A stretch of DNA of 64,000 nt from Gelidibacter pelagius (GCF_017581925.1 NZ_JAGEVG010000006.1:62001-126000), one strand, 5' to 3'; positions 10,301 through 17,890 are shown, counted from the first letter of the stretch. The notes: generated by a model not told the origin, from the sequence alone. Program-made: numbers and translations.

Positions 10301-11967
10301 CGTATTCGGTTACTGCTTACGATGAATCCGGCCAAAATTCTGATACAGATGAGGTCAAAGTAACGGTCAACGCTCTGCCTGCGGTAGATGCTGGAAGTAA
10401 TGTTAAAATCAATTCAGGAGAAAGCACAACATTAACTGCAACGGGAGCTACCACGTATAAGTGGAGTACCGGTTCTACTGGCTCGAGTATTACCGTGAGT
10501 CCCACGGCGACAAGGACCTACACTGTAATAGGTACACGAAATGGTTGTGAAGTTGCAGACACAGTAGAGGTTACCGTTTTAAACCCTGTTGAAGTTATCG
10601 CCGATGCCGGTGTGGACCAAAGCATTTGTGCCGGATCAAGTGCGACTTTAACTGCCACTGGAGGCTCTACCTATTTGTGGAGCACGGGAGCTACAACCGC
10701 AAGTATTTCGGTTAGCCCATCTTCGACAACTACGTATTCAGTTACTGCTTATGATAGCACAGGCAAATATTCTCATATCGATGAAGTTAAGGTAACGGTC
10801 AACTCAATGCCAACAGTATCTGTGGGTAAAAATATCACAATTACTTCTGGAGAAAGCACTAAATTGACCGCATCTGGAGCGCAATCCTATAAATGGAGCA
10901 CAGGCGAAACTGGGGCAAGCATTAATGTAAGTCCAACTTCAACCACGACTTACACTGTAACAGGAACAAGAAATGGTTGTGATGCCATTGCTACAGTTAA
11001 GGTTATAGTAGAAAAACCTCAAGTAGTTGTCGCTCGTGCAGGTGGAAATAAAGATATTTGTCAAGGTTCACCGGTCACATTAACTGCGACAGGTGGAGAT
11101 CGTTATTTATGGAGTACAGGTGCTAAGACGGCAAGTATAACGGTTAATCCAAAAACGACAACTAAGTATTCTGTTACGGCATATATTGGAGAAGCATCTG
11201 GTACGGATGAAGCCACGGTTAAGGTAAGTCCTAAGCCAAATGTTAAGATCGTTAATGGTTCCGAAGCGGCTATTCTTGAAGGGGAATTTATAACCTTATC
11301 AGCTCAAGGGGCCAATCGATACGAGTGGAGCAATGGTGCGACCCAACCAAATATTGCGGTACGTCCTACGAAAACTAAAACCTATGAGGTTGTCGGATAC
11401 ACTAACGATTGCTCTTCCGAAAAATCCATTAAGGTAAATGTCTTTGAAAAAATTGTCGCCAATGCAGGTGATGATGTGGCCATCTGCCTGAACGGAAGCA
11501 CAGTTCTAACTGCAAAAGGCCCTGCCAATAGTGAATACTTGTGGAGTACTGGAGAGGTTACTAAAAGCATAACCGTTAGTCCAGATAATGACACTGAATA
11601 TTCAGTGATGGTTTACCATGCTTTAGATTCTGACACTGACAGTGTGATGGTGAGTGTTCGAAATTGTGAAACCTCGCAAATTGTCGATGATAATGTGACC
11701 ATAGAAGATGATACGACGTTAGAGCTTTTGATTCATCCAAATCCTACGTACGGTGAGGTTCACATAAAAATTTCGGGGCTATCTGACGCATCAAGTATCT
11801 ATTTGTATGACCTTTCGGGTAAATCTTTATACACTGAAGCAATCAGTGTAAATGACCATCAGGGTTATAATAAAACAATCGATTTATCAGATTTTGCATC
11901 TGGAATATATTTATTACAATTAGTGGATAACCAAAGAGTGATCACCAAAAAAATAGTTTTGAGATAA
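7369..11967 (+). CDS. Secreted multi-domain pectate-lyase-like protein with T9SS sorting domain
   Basis: This 1532-residue exported protein has a signal peptide (about 1-28, ending NINAQQ). A right-handed parallel beta-helix domain of the PL1 pectate lyase kind follows (about 30-480), with AFPSAKGAGAYSTGGRGG, TIVFDVSGEID, ITIAGQTAPHGGITI and SNIIFDHCTFSHGNDEALDF. Then come a BIG2-like Ig domain (about 488-570) and 12 repeats of roughly 70 residues around Y-x-WSTG-x-T-x-x-SI-x-V-x-P-x-x-TTTY. A C-terminal T9SS type A sorting domain starts about 1455 (IHPNPTYGEV) and ends KKIVLR. It is expected to reach the cell surface through the type IX system. The likely substrate is an acidic polysaccharide, possibly the one made by the adjacent operon. 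Confidence 0.88.
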   Translation: MKAPKITLSQIGYIPIFILLFSFLNINAQQIAFPSAKGAGAYSTGGRGGQVIHVTTLNWDGPGSLKEAIKTKGPRTIVFDVSGEIDATSQGNYEDLIVGSDYDNITIAGQTAPHGGITIRTSFIIFRDVDNVVVRYIRFRNTNKYSSSDPIWNQGGSNIIFDHCTFSHGNDEALDFSYSLGTMGNVTIQNCFLQDSKTGVILGVDSSGNPTPLPDLGDFTFVNNAISNISHRFPNPQGGGQYDIVNNVIYNWKERLIRVTNEGTYNIINNYYKTSAQGLRRSGWFPGTGVITTRLHKLQAQTYNNPLIYTSGSLITGQREVPQVDDSDMWTYFAGSHSSFREGNPVAAKFFTKIQFPFKGVDFTIKTAHQAYIDVLNDVGANKTLNADGTLNEYQDTKDAADILMIQNDSFVSYDKNDFSYPPLSEVPYPTIPRNTRSANFYISNPHIPEIWLKANVPEGQDHNDIAPSGYTWLEEYLNGVDRTGEVAAVAVESVEVTPSTARVQILETLQLSASFTPSNATNKNGTWISSDEDIATVDTKGLVTAVSVGEVTIAFTSADGGIKATSLITVFPEALQASAGTDQEVCVGTTTTLTASGGTNYVWSTGETSESIEVTPETTTTYTVTVSDENDQSEEASVTVTVSAIPTANAGEDQTICNGETTTLTATGGSSYLWSTGETTASIEVNPEVDTVYSVEVSTNGCSSTDEVSVSVKDAPELVITGDLIISEGESTTLTVNGGGNYEWNTGETSESITVSPTVTTTYSVSSISPAGCSSNANITVTVAQQVSANAGQDVAICVGTSTILTATGGSIYQWSNGATTDNIEVSPDATTTYSVTVFDSTGTNSDTDEVTVTVNPLPTVDAGSGSTIDAGESVTLTATGATTYKWSNGATGATINVSPTATRTYTVTGTRNGCEATDKVKVIVRNTVEVIADAGVDQSICAGSSATLTATGGSTYLWSTGATTESISVSPSSTTTYSVTAYDESGQNSDTDEVKVTVNALPAVDAGSNVKINSGESTTLTATGATTYKWSTGSTGSSITVSPTATRTYTVIGTRNGCEVADTVEVTVLNPVEVIADAGVDQSICAGSSATLTATGGSTYLWSTGATTASISVSPSSTTTYSVTAYDSTGKYSHIDEVKVTVNSMPTVSVGKNITITSGESTKLTASGAQSYKWSTGETGASINVSPTSTTTYTVTGTRNGCDAIATVKVIVEKPQVVVARAGGNKDICQGSPVTLTATGGDRYLWSTGAKTASITVNPKTTTKYSVTAYIGEASGTDEATVKVSPKPNVKIVNGSEAAILEGEFITLSAQGANRYEWSNGATQPNIAVRPTKTKTYEVVGYTNDCSSEKSIKVNVFEKIVANAGDDVAICLNGSTVLTAKGPANSEYLWSTGEVTKSITVSPDNDTEYSVMVYHALDSDTDSVMVSVRNCETSQIVDDNVTIEDDTTLELLIHPNPTYGEVHIKISGLSDASSIYLYDLSGKSLYTEAISVNDHQGYNKTIDLSDFASGIYLLQLVDNQRVITKKIVLR
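9100..11660 (+). repeat. Twelve tandem ~70-residue repeats inside the lyase gene, two nearly identical
   Basis: Twelve copies of a GxxxTLTATGGxxYxWSTGATTxSIxVSP-type unit follow one another. From the fourth copy they alternate between an A type (ADAGVDQSICAGSSATLTA) and a B type ending TYTVTGTRNGCE. The basic duplicated block is therefore A plus B, about 145 residues. The 168-bp segments 10156-10323 and 10588-10755 differ at only a few positions. That points to recent internal duplication or gene conversion and marks the array as prone to length change. Confidence 0.9.
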
Positions 11968-11990
11968 GTCTCAAAAAAATAGAAGATTGA

Positions 11991-12029
11991 CTGAGCCATG
12001 GATTATTTCTGTGGCTCAGTTATTTTTTA
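11991..12029 (+). terminator. Rho-independent terminator of the lyase gene
   Basis: An 8-bp perfect stem (CTGAGCCA at 11991-11998 with TGGCTCAG at 12012-12019) is followed by TTATTTTTTA. It lies 24 bp after the lyase stop codon. Its 3' arm overlaps the start of the duplicated DUF4258-like gene tail. Confidence 0.75.
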
Positions 12030-12079
12030 TAAGGGACGATAGACTCTACAGTTACTAAAGAATCATAGTTTTTAACTTG
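12020..12079 (-). pseudogene. Orphan copy of the last 19 codons of the gene at 14391-14768
   Basis: Read on the minus strand, this reads QVKNYDSLVTVESIVPYKK then TAA. The intact gene at 14391-14768 ends QVKNCDSLVTVESIVRFKK then TAA, so 16 of 19 residues match and the stop codon is kept. DNA similarity extends past the stop on the 3' side to about 11995 (shared CCATGG and GCTCAGTTATTTTTTA). It stops abruptly upstream of codon 19. No start or upstream part is present, so this is a gene fragment. Together with the intact copy it forms a direct repeat of about 85 bp around asnB. Confidence 0.85.
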
Positions 12080-12239
12080 TAATGCTAAGAATAGTGTAGT
12101 CCTTAAATGACTTATTAAACTTAGAACATTTGGCTACTATCCTATCAATTGAATAATGATTATAAAGTCAACATTCGAGGAAGAACATTTCTTAACCAAC
12201 ACATTCGGAAGAGTTTCTTGTAATTAATGGAAAGAACCT

Positions 12240-14054
12240 TTATGAATTTTGCCTAAACCCAAATTCGTCGTACCACTTGCTCAAAACATATAGTTTCCAG
12301 ATATATGCCGTATGGTCCTCTTTCTGTTCCATATGTTCAGATAAAAGCCTTTTAAATTTAAGAACATTTAGATTGGGAACCTTATTTAGGAACTCATCAT
12401 TCAAGGCTTTTAAAAATTCCTCCTTAAGTTCTGTTCGCATCCAATCACCAATGGGTACGGCAAATCCACGTTTAGGTTGATTAAACACTTCTTCTGGGAT
12501 ATAATCTTTTAGAATATCACGCAGTATTTTTTTCTGTTTTCCTTTTTCATACCTAAAATGCATAGGTAGTGTTCTGGCATATTCTACAATTCTATAATCT
12601 AAGAATGGGCTTCTCACTTCAACGGAAAATGCCATACTGGCTCTATCAACTTTTACATTGCTGTCATTTTCCAACCATAATTTAATATTCAAATCTGCAG
12701 CTTTCTGTAAGAAATTATTAGACCAAGTTTTATAGCCTTGATAATGCTTCATGTAATCCTGCTTTTTCTCATTTAGAAGAAATCCCTTTCTAGAAAAAAT
12801 ATTTTCGATAAAGTCATTTCTGCTTTTTGTATTCAAAGCATTCTTAATTCTATCAGTGTTCATCCCAAAAAGCTTTAAAACTCCCGATTTCACTATGAGT
12901 TTTCTAATAGCGTAGGGTATATCCATTATTCTTTTGTTTCGCATCAATGAATCAAAATGTTCATAACCTATAAAACTTTCGTCTCCACCATCACCTGAAA
13001 GAGCAACTGTAACATATTGTTTGGTGATTTTATTAAGTAATAATGATGGTAACGCTGAGCTATCTGCAAAAGGCTCGTCATAGACTTCGGTGAGTTTTGG
13101 AATGAGTTTTAAAATATCATTAGGAGTGCAAATAATTGTTTTATGGGTTGTATTGAGAATTTTGGAATATTGTTCCGCTATCTTACTTTCATCGAATTTA
13201 GGATCATCAAACCCAATGGAAAACGTGTTTATTTGTGAAGGAGACACTTTTGCTGCAAGACTAGAAACCAAAGCAGAATCTATACCTCCTGACAAAAATG
13301 AGCCAATAGGCACGTCCGATTGAAGCCTTATTTTAACAGCATCCAAAAGCAAATCATGTAGTTCGCTTTTGGCATCCTGGTATGAAATGTCTTTAACTTT
13401 AACAGGTTTTAAGTTCCAATATTCTTCGATATTTAAAGTTTTGTTGTTTAAATCAATTTCCATATAATTCCCGGGAGGAAGCTTAAACACCTCATCCACA
13501 ATCGTATAGGGGCTAGGTATAAACATACAGTCCAAAAACATGGAAATGGCGTCTTCGTTAATCTTCTTGTCCGCAAGCATTGGCTTAATTTGACTGCAAA
13601 TTTCAAACTTACCGTTCTCCCAATAGTAGTAAAATGGTTTAACCCCAAGCCTGTCTCTTGCAGAAAACAACCTATTTGTCTCTGCGTCGTAAATTGAAAA
13701 CGCAAACATGCCGTTTATCTTTTCTAGAACGGCTTTCCCCCATTGCTTATACCCAATTAGAAGAACCTCTGTATCACTTTCTGTTTTAAAGATATAACCT
13801 AAATCTTGAAGCTCTTTTTGAATTGTTTTATAATTATAAATTTCCCCATTATAAACAATTGTAAAATTCTCAAAATCCATGGGTTGGTTGGAACGTGTGT
13901 TTAAATCTAAAATGGAAAGACGCAAGTGACCAAACGTTAGATGATTTATTTTTTTAATTCCTTTAAAGTCTGGGCCTCTGTAGGAAATTGAATCAAGCTT
14001 AGTATCGATTTCCTCGAGTTGGTAAGGAATATTTGTTAAATATATACCACACAT
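12240..14054 (-). CDS. asnB: Asparagine synthase (glutamine-hydrolysing)
   Basis: This 604-residue enzyme makes asparagine from aspartate, ATP and glutamine. The N-terminal class II glutaminase domain starts MCGIY, leaving the nucleophile Cys2 after Met removal, with GPDFKG, GHLRLSILDL and NGEIYNY. The C-terminal synthetase domain has the PP-loop SGGIDSAL at about 255-262 and GDGGDE. The many AsnB paralogues in polysaccharide clusters may amidate sugars or uronic acids, and the place beside an exopolysaccharide operon makes that possible here. It is flanked on both sides by a direct repeat derived from the neighbouring DUF4258-like gene, so the locus was probably rearranged when asnB arrived. 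Confidence 0.93.
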   Translation of the reverse strand: MCGIYLTNIPYQLEEIDTKLDSISYRGPDFKGIKKINHLTFGHLRLSILDLNTRSNQPMDFENFTIVYNGEIYNYKTIQKELQDLGYIFKTESDTEVLLIGYKQWGKAVLEKINGMFAFSIYDAETNRLFSARDRLGVKPFYYYWENGKFEICSQIKPMLADKKINEDAISMFLDCMFIPSPYTIVDEVFKLPPGNYMEIDLNNKTLNIEEYWNLKPVKVKDISYQDAKSELHDLLLDAVKIRLQSDVPIGSFLSGGIDSALVSSLAAKVSPSQINTFSIGFDDPKFDESKIAEQYSKILNTTHKTIICTPNDILKLIPKLTEVYDEPFADSSALPSLLLNKITKQYVTVALSGDGGDESFIGYEHFDSLMRNKRIMDIPYAIRKLIVKSGVLKLFGMNTDRIKNALNTKSRNDFIENIFSRKGFLLNEKKQDYMKHYQGYKTWSNNFLQKAADLNIKLWLENDSNVKVDRASMAFSVEVRSPFLDYRIVEYARTLPMHFRYEKGKQKKILRDILKDYIPEEVFNQPKRGFAVPIGDWMRTELKEEFLKALNDEFLNKVPNLNVLKFKRLLSEHMEQKEDHTAYIWKLYVLSKWYDEFGFRQNS

Positions 14055-14390
14055 AGTATTAGTTTTATGTAAAAAAAAGATATTTTTATTTGAAAAGCAC
14101 TAGTATTTCAAAAAAGTTTAACTCTTTTGGAAAGCAGGATGACTCGTTGAATTGTTGGGGATTTCATTGATTAAAATTATGTTTGAAATATCATTTTATA
14201 ATTCAAATTTCTGTTACCGAAGCCATTGTTGAGGTAGGTAAGCGATAAACCGAATGTTAACATTTTTAATGGTTATGGACTCACTATCCTTAAAAGGTAG
14301 CCCTATATGCTTACTAGTTGATTGGATCAATCAAAATAAGTGAGCAATGACTTAAGCAATCATTCGCCATGGAATATTTTTATAGCTCAG
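14055..14390. other. Intergenic region with a long hairpin downstream of the DUF4258-like gene
   Basis: I see no gene in this stretch. It contains an interrupted hairpin at 14308-14346. The outer arms are TGCTTACT and AGTGAGCA (one G-T pair) and the inner perfect arms are TTGATTG and CAATCAA around GAT. No T-run follows on either strand, so it is not a standard terminator. The segment 14366-14451, which runs into the next gene, is the second copy of the direct repeat shared with 11995-12080. Confidence 0.6.
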
Positions 14391-14768
14391 TTATTTTTTA
14401 AAGCGGACGATAGATTCTACAGTTACTAAAGAATCGCAGTTTTTAACTTGCATTTTGAAATTCTGCTCTTTATAGCTGTTCTCAATGATATAAGTCTTGC
14501 ATAATTCGTTTTTGGTATCACTTTCCGAAAAATTGACATTCCCATGTTTGATCATCTCAGAAACAACAACAGTATCCATTTCAAATGATCGCATAGCAAA
14601 TAATGCATCTTCTGAATATGTTTTTTGTTTTAGTGAGATGTTTTTTGTAGTCCGTGCGTTGGGACTGTAGGCACATGAGGTTTTTTTGCCACTTAAGAAA
14701 AAGAATAGAATAATTAAACCTATAGAAAAGCCGCCTAAATAATAGCCGACACGATGGATAAATTTCAT
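14391..14768 (-). CDS. Small membrane-anchored DUF4258-like protein
   Basis: This 125-residue protein has one N-terminal membrane segment (about 10-28, YYLGGFSIGLIILFFFLSG) and then a short soluble domain that contains a YSEDALFAMRSFEMD segment. I recognise this build from genes next to alanine dehydrogenase in Flavobacteriaceae, usually labelled DUF4258. The function is unknown. It begins 2 bp from the ald stop codon on the same strand, so both form one operon. Its last 19 codons and stop are duplicated at 12020-12079, on the far side of asnB. Confidence 0.7.
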   Translation of the reverse strand: MKFIHRVGYYLGGFSIGLIILFFFLSGKKTSCAYSPNARTTKNISLKQKTYSEDALFAMRSFEMDTVVVSEMIKHGNVNFSESDTKNELCKTYIIENSYKEQNFKMQVKNCDSLVTVESIVRFKK

Positions 14769-14770
14769 GG

Positions 14771-15970
14771 TTAAAAAATTAAAAGATTGACATCACTGTA
14801 TTTTAAATCAAACCAATTGGCAACCAATTTGCTTGTTAAAATACCGTGGTAAAAGTACAATCCATTTTTTAAACCCCGATCAAATCTGAGGGCATTTTCG
14901 ATTCCGCCATCCTCTCCAATTTTCAAAAGATAAGGTGTGAACATGTTACTTATTGATACAGAGGCTGATCGGGAATAGCGTGCAGGAATATTTGGCACAC
15001 AATAATGGACAATGCCGTTATATTCAAAAGTTGGCTTATCATGGGTAGTGACCTCACTGGTTTCAAAACAACCGCCCATGTCAATGCTGACATCAATAAT
15101 TACAGCTCCAGCTTTCATACAGTCTACCATAGCTTCAGTAACCACAACAGGTGCTCTGTTGGTGCCTCTTACTGCGCCAATGGCAACATCACATCGCTTC
15201 AAGGCTTTGATGAGGTTCTTTGGTTGCAGTGTTGAAGTGTATAGTGTTCTGCCCAAATGGGATTGGACCGATCTTAGCTTGGTAATGGAATTGTCAAAAA
15301 TCTTAACATTTGCACCCAATCCAATGGCAGAACGGGCAGCAAATTCGCCTACCGTTCCGGCGCCAATAATAACGACTTCGGTTGGAGGCACACCACTGAT
15401 ATTTCCAAACATCAATCCATTGCCACCATTGATATTCGATAATAATTCGGCCGCAATAAGAATCGAGGCAGTTCCTGCAATTTCGCTCAAAGACCGAACC
15501 GCAGGGTAAGAGCCATCATCGTCTTTTATAAATTCGAATGCCAAGGCCGTAATGCGTTTGGTGGCCAAGGTTTCAAAGTATTTTTTGCTTTGTGTTTTTA
15601 GTTGCAGCGCTGAGATCAATAATGTCTGCGGGTTGATGAGTTTAATTTCATCTAAAGAAGGTGGTTCAACTTTTAAGATGATAGGGCAGGAGTACACTTT
15701 GGCGGTATCCTTGGTTATTTCGGCACCTGCTTCACTATAGGTTCTATCCTTAAAATTTGCACCATCCCCAGCACCAGCTTCAATCATGACCCGATGGCCG
15801 TTGGACACCAAGGCAGATACAGCGTCAGGAGTTAAGCAGACGCGCTTCTCCTGAAAATAGGTTTCTTTGGGAATACCAATAAAAAGATTTCCCTTTTTTT
15901 TGAAAATTTCCAGAGTTTCTTCCTGAGGAAGTAATTGTTCCCGGGTAAAAGGAGAAATGGATTTGCTCAT
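14771..15970 (-). CDS. ald: Alanine dehydrogenase
   Basis: This 399-residue protein belongs to the alanine dehydrogenase/pyridine nucleotide transhydrogenase family. It interconverts L-alanine and pyruvate plus ammonia with NAD(H). The N-terminal substrate domain has GIPKETYFQEKRVCLTPDAV (about 33-52) and MIEAGAGDGANFKD. The Rossmann NAD-binding motif is VVIIGAGTVGEFAARSAIGLGA (about 206-227). IIDVSIDMGGCFETS and the closing HYCVPNIPARYSRSASVSISN are also typical. The first 25 to 30 residues are an extension compared with classical Ald, as seen in other Bacteroidetes members. It leads a two-gene unit with the DUF4258-like gene. Confidence 0.92.
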   Translation of the reverse strand: MSKSISPFTREQLLPQEETLEIFKKKGNLFIGIPKETYFQEKRVCLTPDAVSALVSNGHRVMIEAGAGDGANFKDRTYSEAGAEITKDTAKVYSCPIILKVEPPSLDEIKLINPQTLLISALQLKTQSKKYFETLATKRITALAFEFIKDDDGSYPAVRSLSEIAGTASILIAAELLSNINGGNGLMFGNISGVPPTEVVIIGAGTVGEFAARSAIGLGANVKIFDNSITKLRSVQSHLGRTLYTSTLQPKNLIKALKRCDVAIGAVRGTNRAPVVVTEAMVDCMKAGAVIIDVSIDMGGCFETSEVTTHDKPTFEYNGIVHYCVPNIPARYSRSASVSISNMFTPYLLKIGEDGGIENALRFDRGLKNGLYFYHGILTSKLVANWFDLKYSDVNLLIF

Positions 15971-16396
15971 TTGACTTTGAAATAAGCACTGAAATTACAA
16001 ATAATTTTTCGATTTGAATTGTCTAATTAAAATTTTGCATATCCGCAATTAATCCTAAAAAATTGAGATTGCACATTTAATATCCGAATAAGCCTTGCCC
16101 CGCCTAAAGGATGGGTTATTCTCAAATTAATTAATCATTTGAGATTTTTGCTTCCTTTAGTCCCGATAACAATCGGGAGGGCAAACAAAAAATCGGCATT
16201 GTGTTTTCAGTTTTTAATTCTTAGGACGAAAAGTGGATATGCAAATTAAAAATAATCGAAATTGAATAATCGCGATGTTTGGAGAATTTTGTTGCTCTGG
16301 TCAAGAGTTTAAAAGTCTATGAGATTTGTGGTAATGTCACAACTATTATTCCCATAATGTTTTTATTAAGTTGTAGATGACAGATTATCCATGTCA
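15971..16396. other. Intergenic region with GC-richer interspersed repeat and small palindrome
   Basis: I see no gene here. A GC-richer patch CTTGCCCCGCCTAAAGGATG at 16092-16111 resembles another patch at 16931-16957 on the other side of the DinB-like gene. A small palindrome TCCCGATAACAATCGGGA lies at 16161-16178. The ald promoter should be in the first hundred bases, but I found no clean consensus. Confidence 0.55.
16161..16178. repeat. Small interspersed palindrome, TCCCGA arms
   Basis: Perfect 7-bp arms TCCCGAT and ATCGGGA enclose AACA. Palindromes with the same TCCCGA/TCGGGA arms recur at 19762-19786 and 30730-30747, the last inside a tRNA relic. The context is AT-rich and intergenic each time. 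Confidence 0.7.
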
Positions 16397-16852
16397 TTAA
16401 ATAAATTTTTGAATACCTATCATCGCACCTAAATGCAAGCCTTCGTGGTAATTATTAAAAATAATGGCATCTTCGATAGAGTCCATATTTAACCCGATGA
16501 GTGTTTTGCGTGGTGCAAATGAATTAAAAAGTTGATTTGAATAATCAGTTTTAGTTTTGTCGATTAAAGAAATCAGTAGCTCTTTTAACTCATTGACTTC
16601 GGCATGATTAGTTTTTCCTGTTGGGAAAGTTCCCGGTTTATATAAATTGATCATGTCATCTGTAATATATCCAAGTAGGGTAGAAGTATTGTAAAGTAAT
16701 GCCTGCTGCACCACTATGACGTGTCCAATATTCCAAATAAGATTGTTGTTGAAGCCCTGAGGTATTATATTCAACTGTTCTAAGGAATAATTTTCAAAAT
16801 ATTCCAATAAAATCTTTCTGTTGATGTTCCATAAATTGAATTCTGTTTCCAT
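16397..16852 (-). CDS. DinB-like four-helix protein
   Basis: This 151-residue protein has the DinB/YfiT layout. The start is FNLWNINRKILLEYFENYSLEQLNIIPQGFNNNLIWNIGHVIVVQQALLY, and the end is YHEGLHLGAMIGIQKFI. His residues H39 and those in the final helix (about H135 and H140) are placed as in the family's metal site. Such proteins are predicted metal-dependent enzymes, some acting as thiol S-transferases. The exact reaction cannot be told. It stands alone on the minus strand, with GC-richer repeat patches on both sides. Confidence 0.75.
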   Translation of the reverse strand: METEFNLWNINRKILLEYFENYSLEQLNIIPQGFNNNLIWNIGHVIVVQQALLYNTSTLLGYITDDMINLYKPGTFPTGKTNHAEVNELKELLISLIDKTKTDYSNQLFNSFAPRKTLIGLNMDSIEDAIIFNNYHEGLHLGAMIGIQKFI

Positions 16853-17175
16853 TTTATTCCCACCAGTGGGTTTTAATACCCCGAGGCTTGCCTCGATCGA
16901 AAAGACAATTTCTTATTCAAACTTTGAGAGCTTGCCCGCCTGTGCCGGTCGGATGGGTCCCGAGGTTCTTGATTATATAATTATTTGTTTTAAGATATTG
17001 CTTCACTATTCAAAAAGTTTAATTTATTTATCCCAAAAGAGACTTTTGTGAAGTGAATCTTCATATTGATTATTTATCGATGGTATTAAAAGATCCGAAT
17101 GCACTGAGTTTTTCACTGTTTTCTCAGATATAAGAAACAGAAATGGCAAACATTCCAATTAGATATAGCAATTGA
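16853..17175. repeat. Intergenic region with GC-rich palindromic patches
   Basis: No gene is seen. The stretch holds a perfect palindrome CGAGGCTTGCCTCG (16882-16895). It also holds a patch at 16931-16963 with CTTGCCCGCC, GGTCGGATGGGTCC and CGAGG, which resembles the patch near 16092. Its base composition is clearly different from the AT-rich surroundings, which suggests small interspersed repeats. Confidence 0.6.
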
Positions 17176-17841
17176 TTATTTATTTGAATAATTCCTATAA
17201 ATATGATCCATAACATTGGCTACAACATGATCACACTTTGAATTTCCGAATTCAAAAATACTTGAGTAATCGGTTAAATTTAAAATAGAATTCCTTAGCA
17301 GAAACCGTGCTCTATATAAGCGAACCTTAACGTTAGTTTTGGTCAATTTCAAGCATTTTGATATTTCAGAGATATCCATGTCTTCTACTTCTCTCAGCAT
17401 ATAGACTGCTTTGTACTTTTCAGGCAAGGTATTTATTGCTTTCTCCATAAAACATGAAGATTCTTTATATATCGTATGTCGTTCAGGATTCATTGTGTTT
17501 TGATCTACTATCTGTAAAAAATTATCATCTTGTTGCAAAGAAATGGTGGTATGCTTTGGCGATTTTCGCTTTCGCTGCAGTGCCTCATTGATGCCAATCC
17601 TAATCAACCAGGTAGAAAATTTTGACTCATTTTTAAATTGGTATAATTTTTCGAAGGCTTTAATATAAGTGTCTTGCATTGTGTCTTCCACATCGGTTAA
17701 TAAGTAACTTCTAATTGTCCTATATAATAGTTCATTATAGCGTCTCATTAAAATTTCGAATAATTGAACTTCACCTTCAAGTATTTTTTCAATTATCGCC
17801 GCCTCAGTCAATTGCTTTTCTGGTGTTGTTTTGGTATACAT
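17176..17841 (-). CDS. ECF-type RNA polymerase sigma factor with Cys-containing C-terminal tail
   Basis: This 221-residue sigma-70 family protein has region 2 at about 25-95 (LFEILMRRYNELLYRTIRSYL, DTMQDTYIKAFEKLYQFKNESKFSTWLIRIGINEALQ). Region 4 is at about 130-185 (MEKAINTLPEKYKAVYMLREVEDMDISEISKCLKLTKTNVKVRLYRAR). After region 4 it carries an extra tail of about 30 residues, FEFGNSKCDHVVANVMDHI, with Cys203 and two His. No anti-sigma gene is adjacent. Its own upstream region has a TTTGTAACC-N13-CGCATCTAA site, shared with three neighbouring units, so it probably activates itself and the nearby redox genes. The signal it senses is unknown. Confidence 0.9.
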   Translation of the reverse strand: MYTKTTPEKQLTEAAIIEKILEGEVQLFEILMRRYNELLYRTIRSYLLTDVEDTMQDTYIKAFEKLYQFKNESKFSTWLIRIGINEALQRKRKSPKHTTISLQQDDNFLQIVDQNTMNPERHTIYKESSCFMEKAINTLPEKYKAVYMLREVEDMDISEISKCLKLTKTNVKVRLYRARFLLRNSILNLTDYSSIFEFGNSKCDHVVANVMDHIYRNYSNK

Positions 17842-17859
17842 AACGATTGCTGTTTGTCT

Positions 17860-17890
17860 TTAGATGCGAATTCATGGGACTGGTTACAAA
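17860..17890 (-). promoter_or_regulatory. ECF-type promoter of the sigma factor gene
   Basis: On the minus strand TTTGTAACC (plus 17890-17882), 13 bases, then CGCATCTAA (plus 17868-17860) precede the sigma ATG by 18 bases. The same pattern with the same spacing occurs at three other sites. The -35 box is one half of a 19-bp palindrome shared with the folE promoter. Confidence 0.8.

Noticed and set aside
9100-11660. Repeated segments taken as a mobile or CRISPR-like DNA repeat
   Set aside because: They are in-frame protein repeats within one open reading frame.
15012-15509. 165-codon frame on the plus strand inside ald
   Set aside because: Fully antisense to a well-supported alanine dehydrogenase. 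No start context or family motif.
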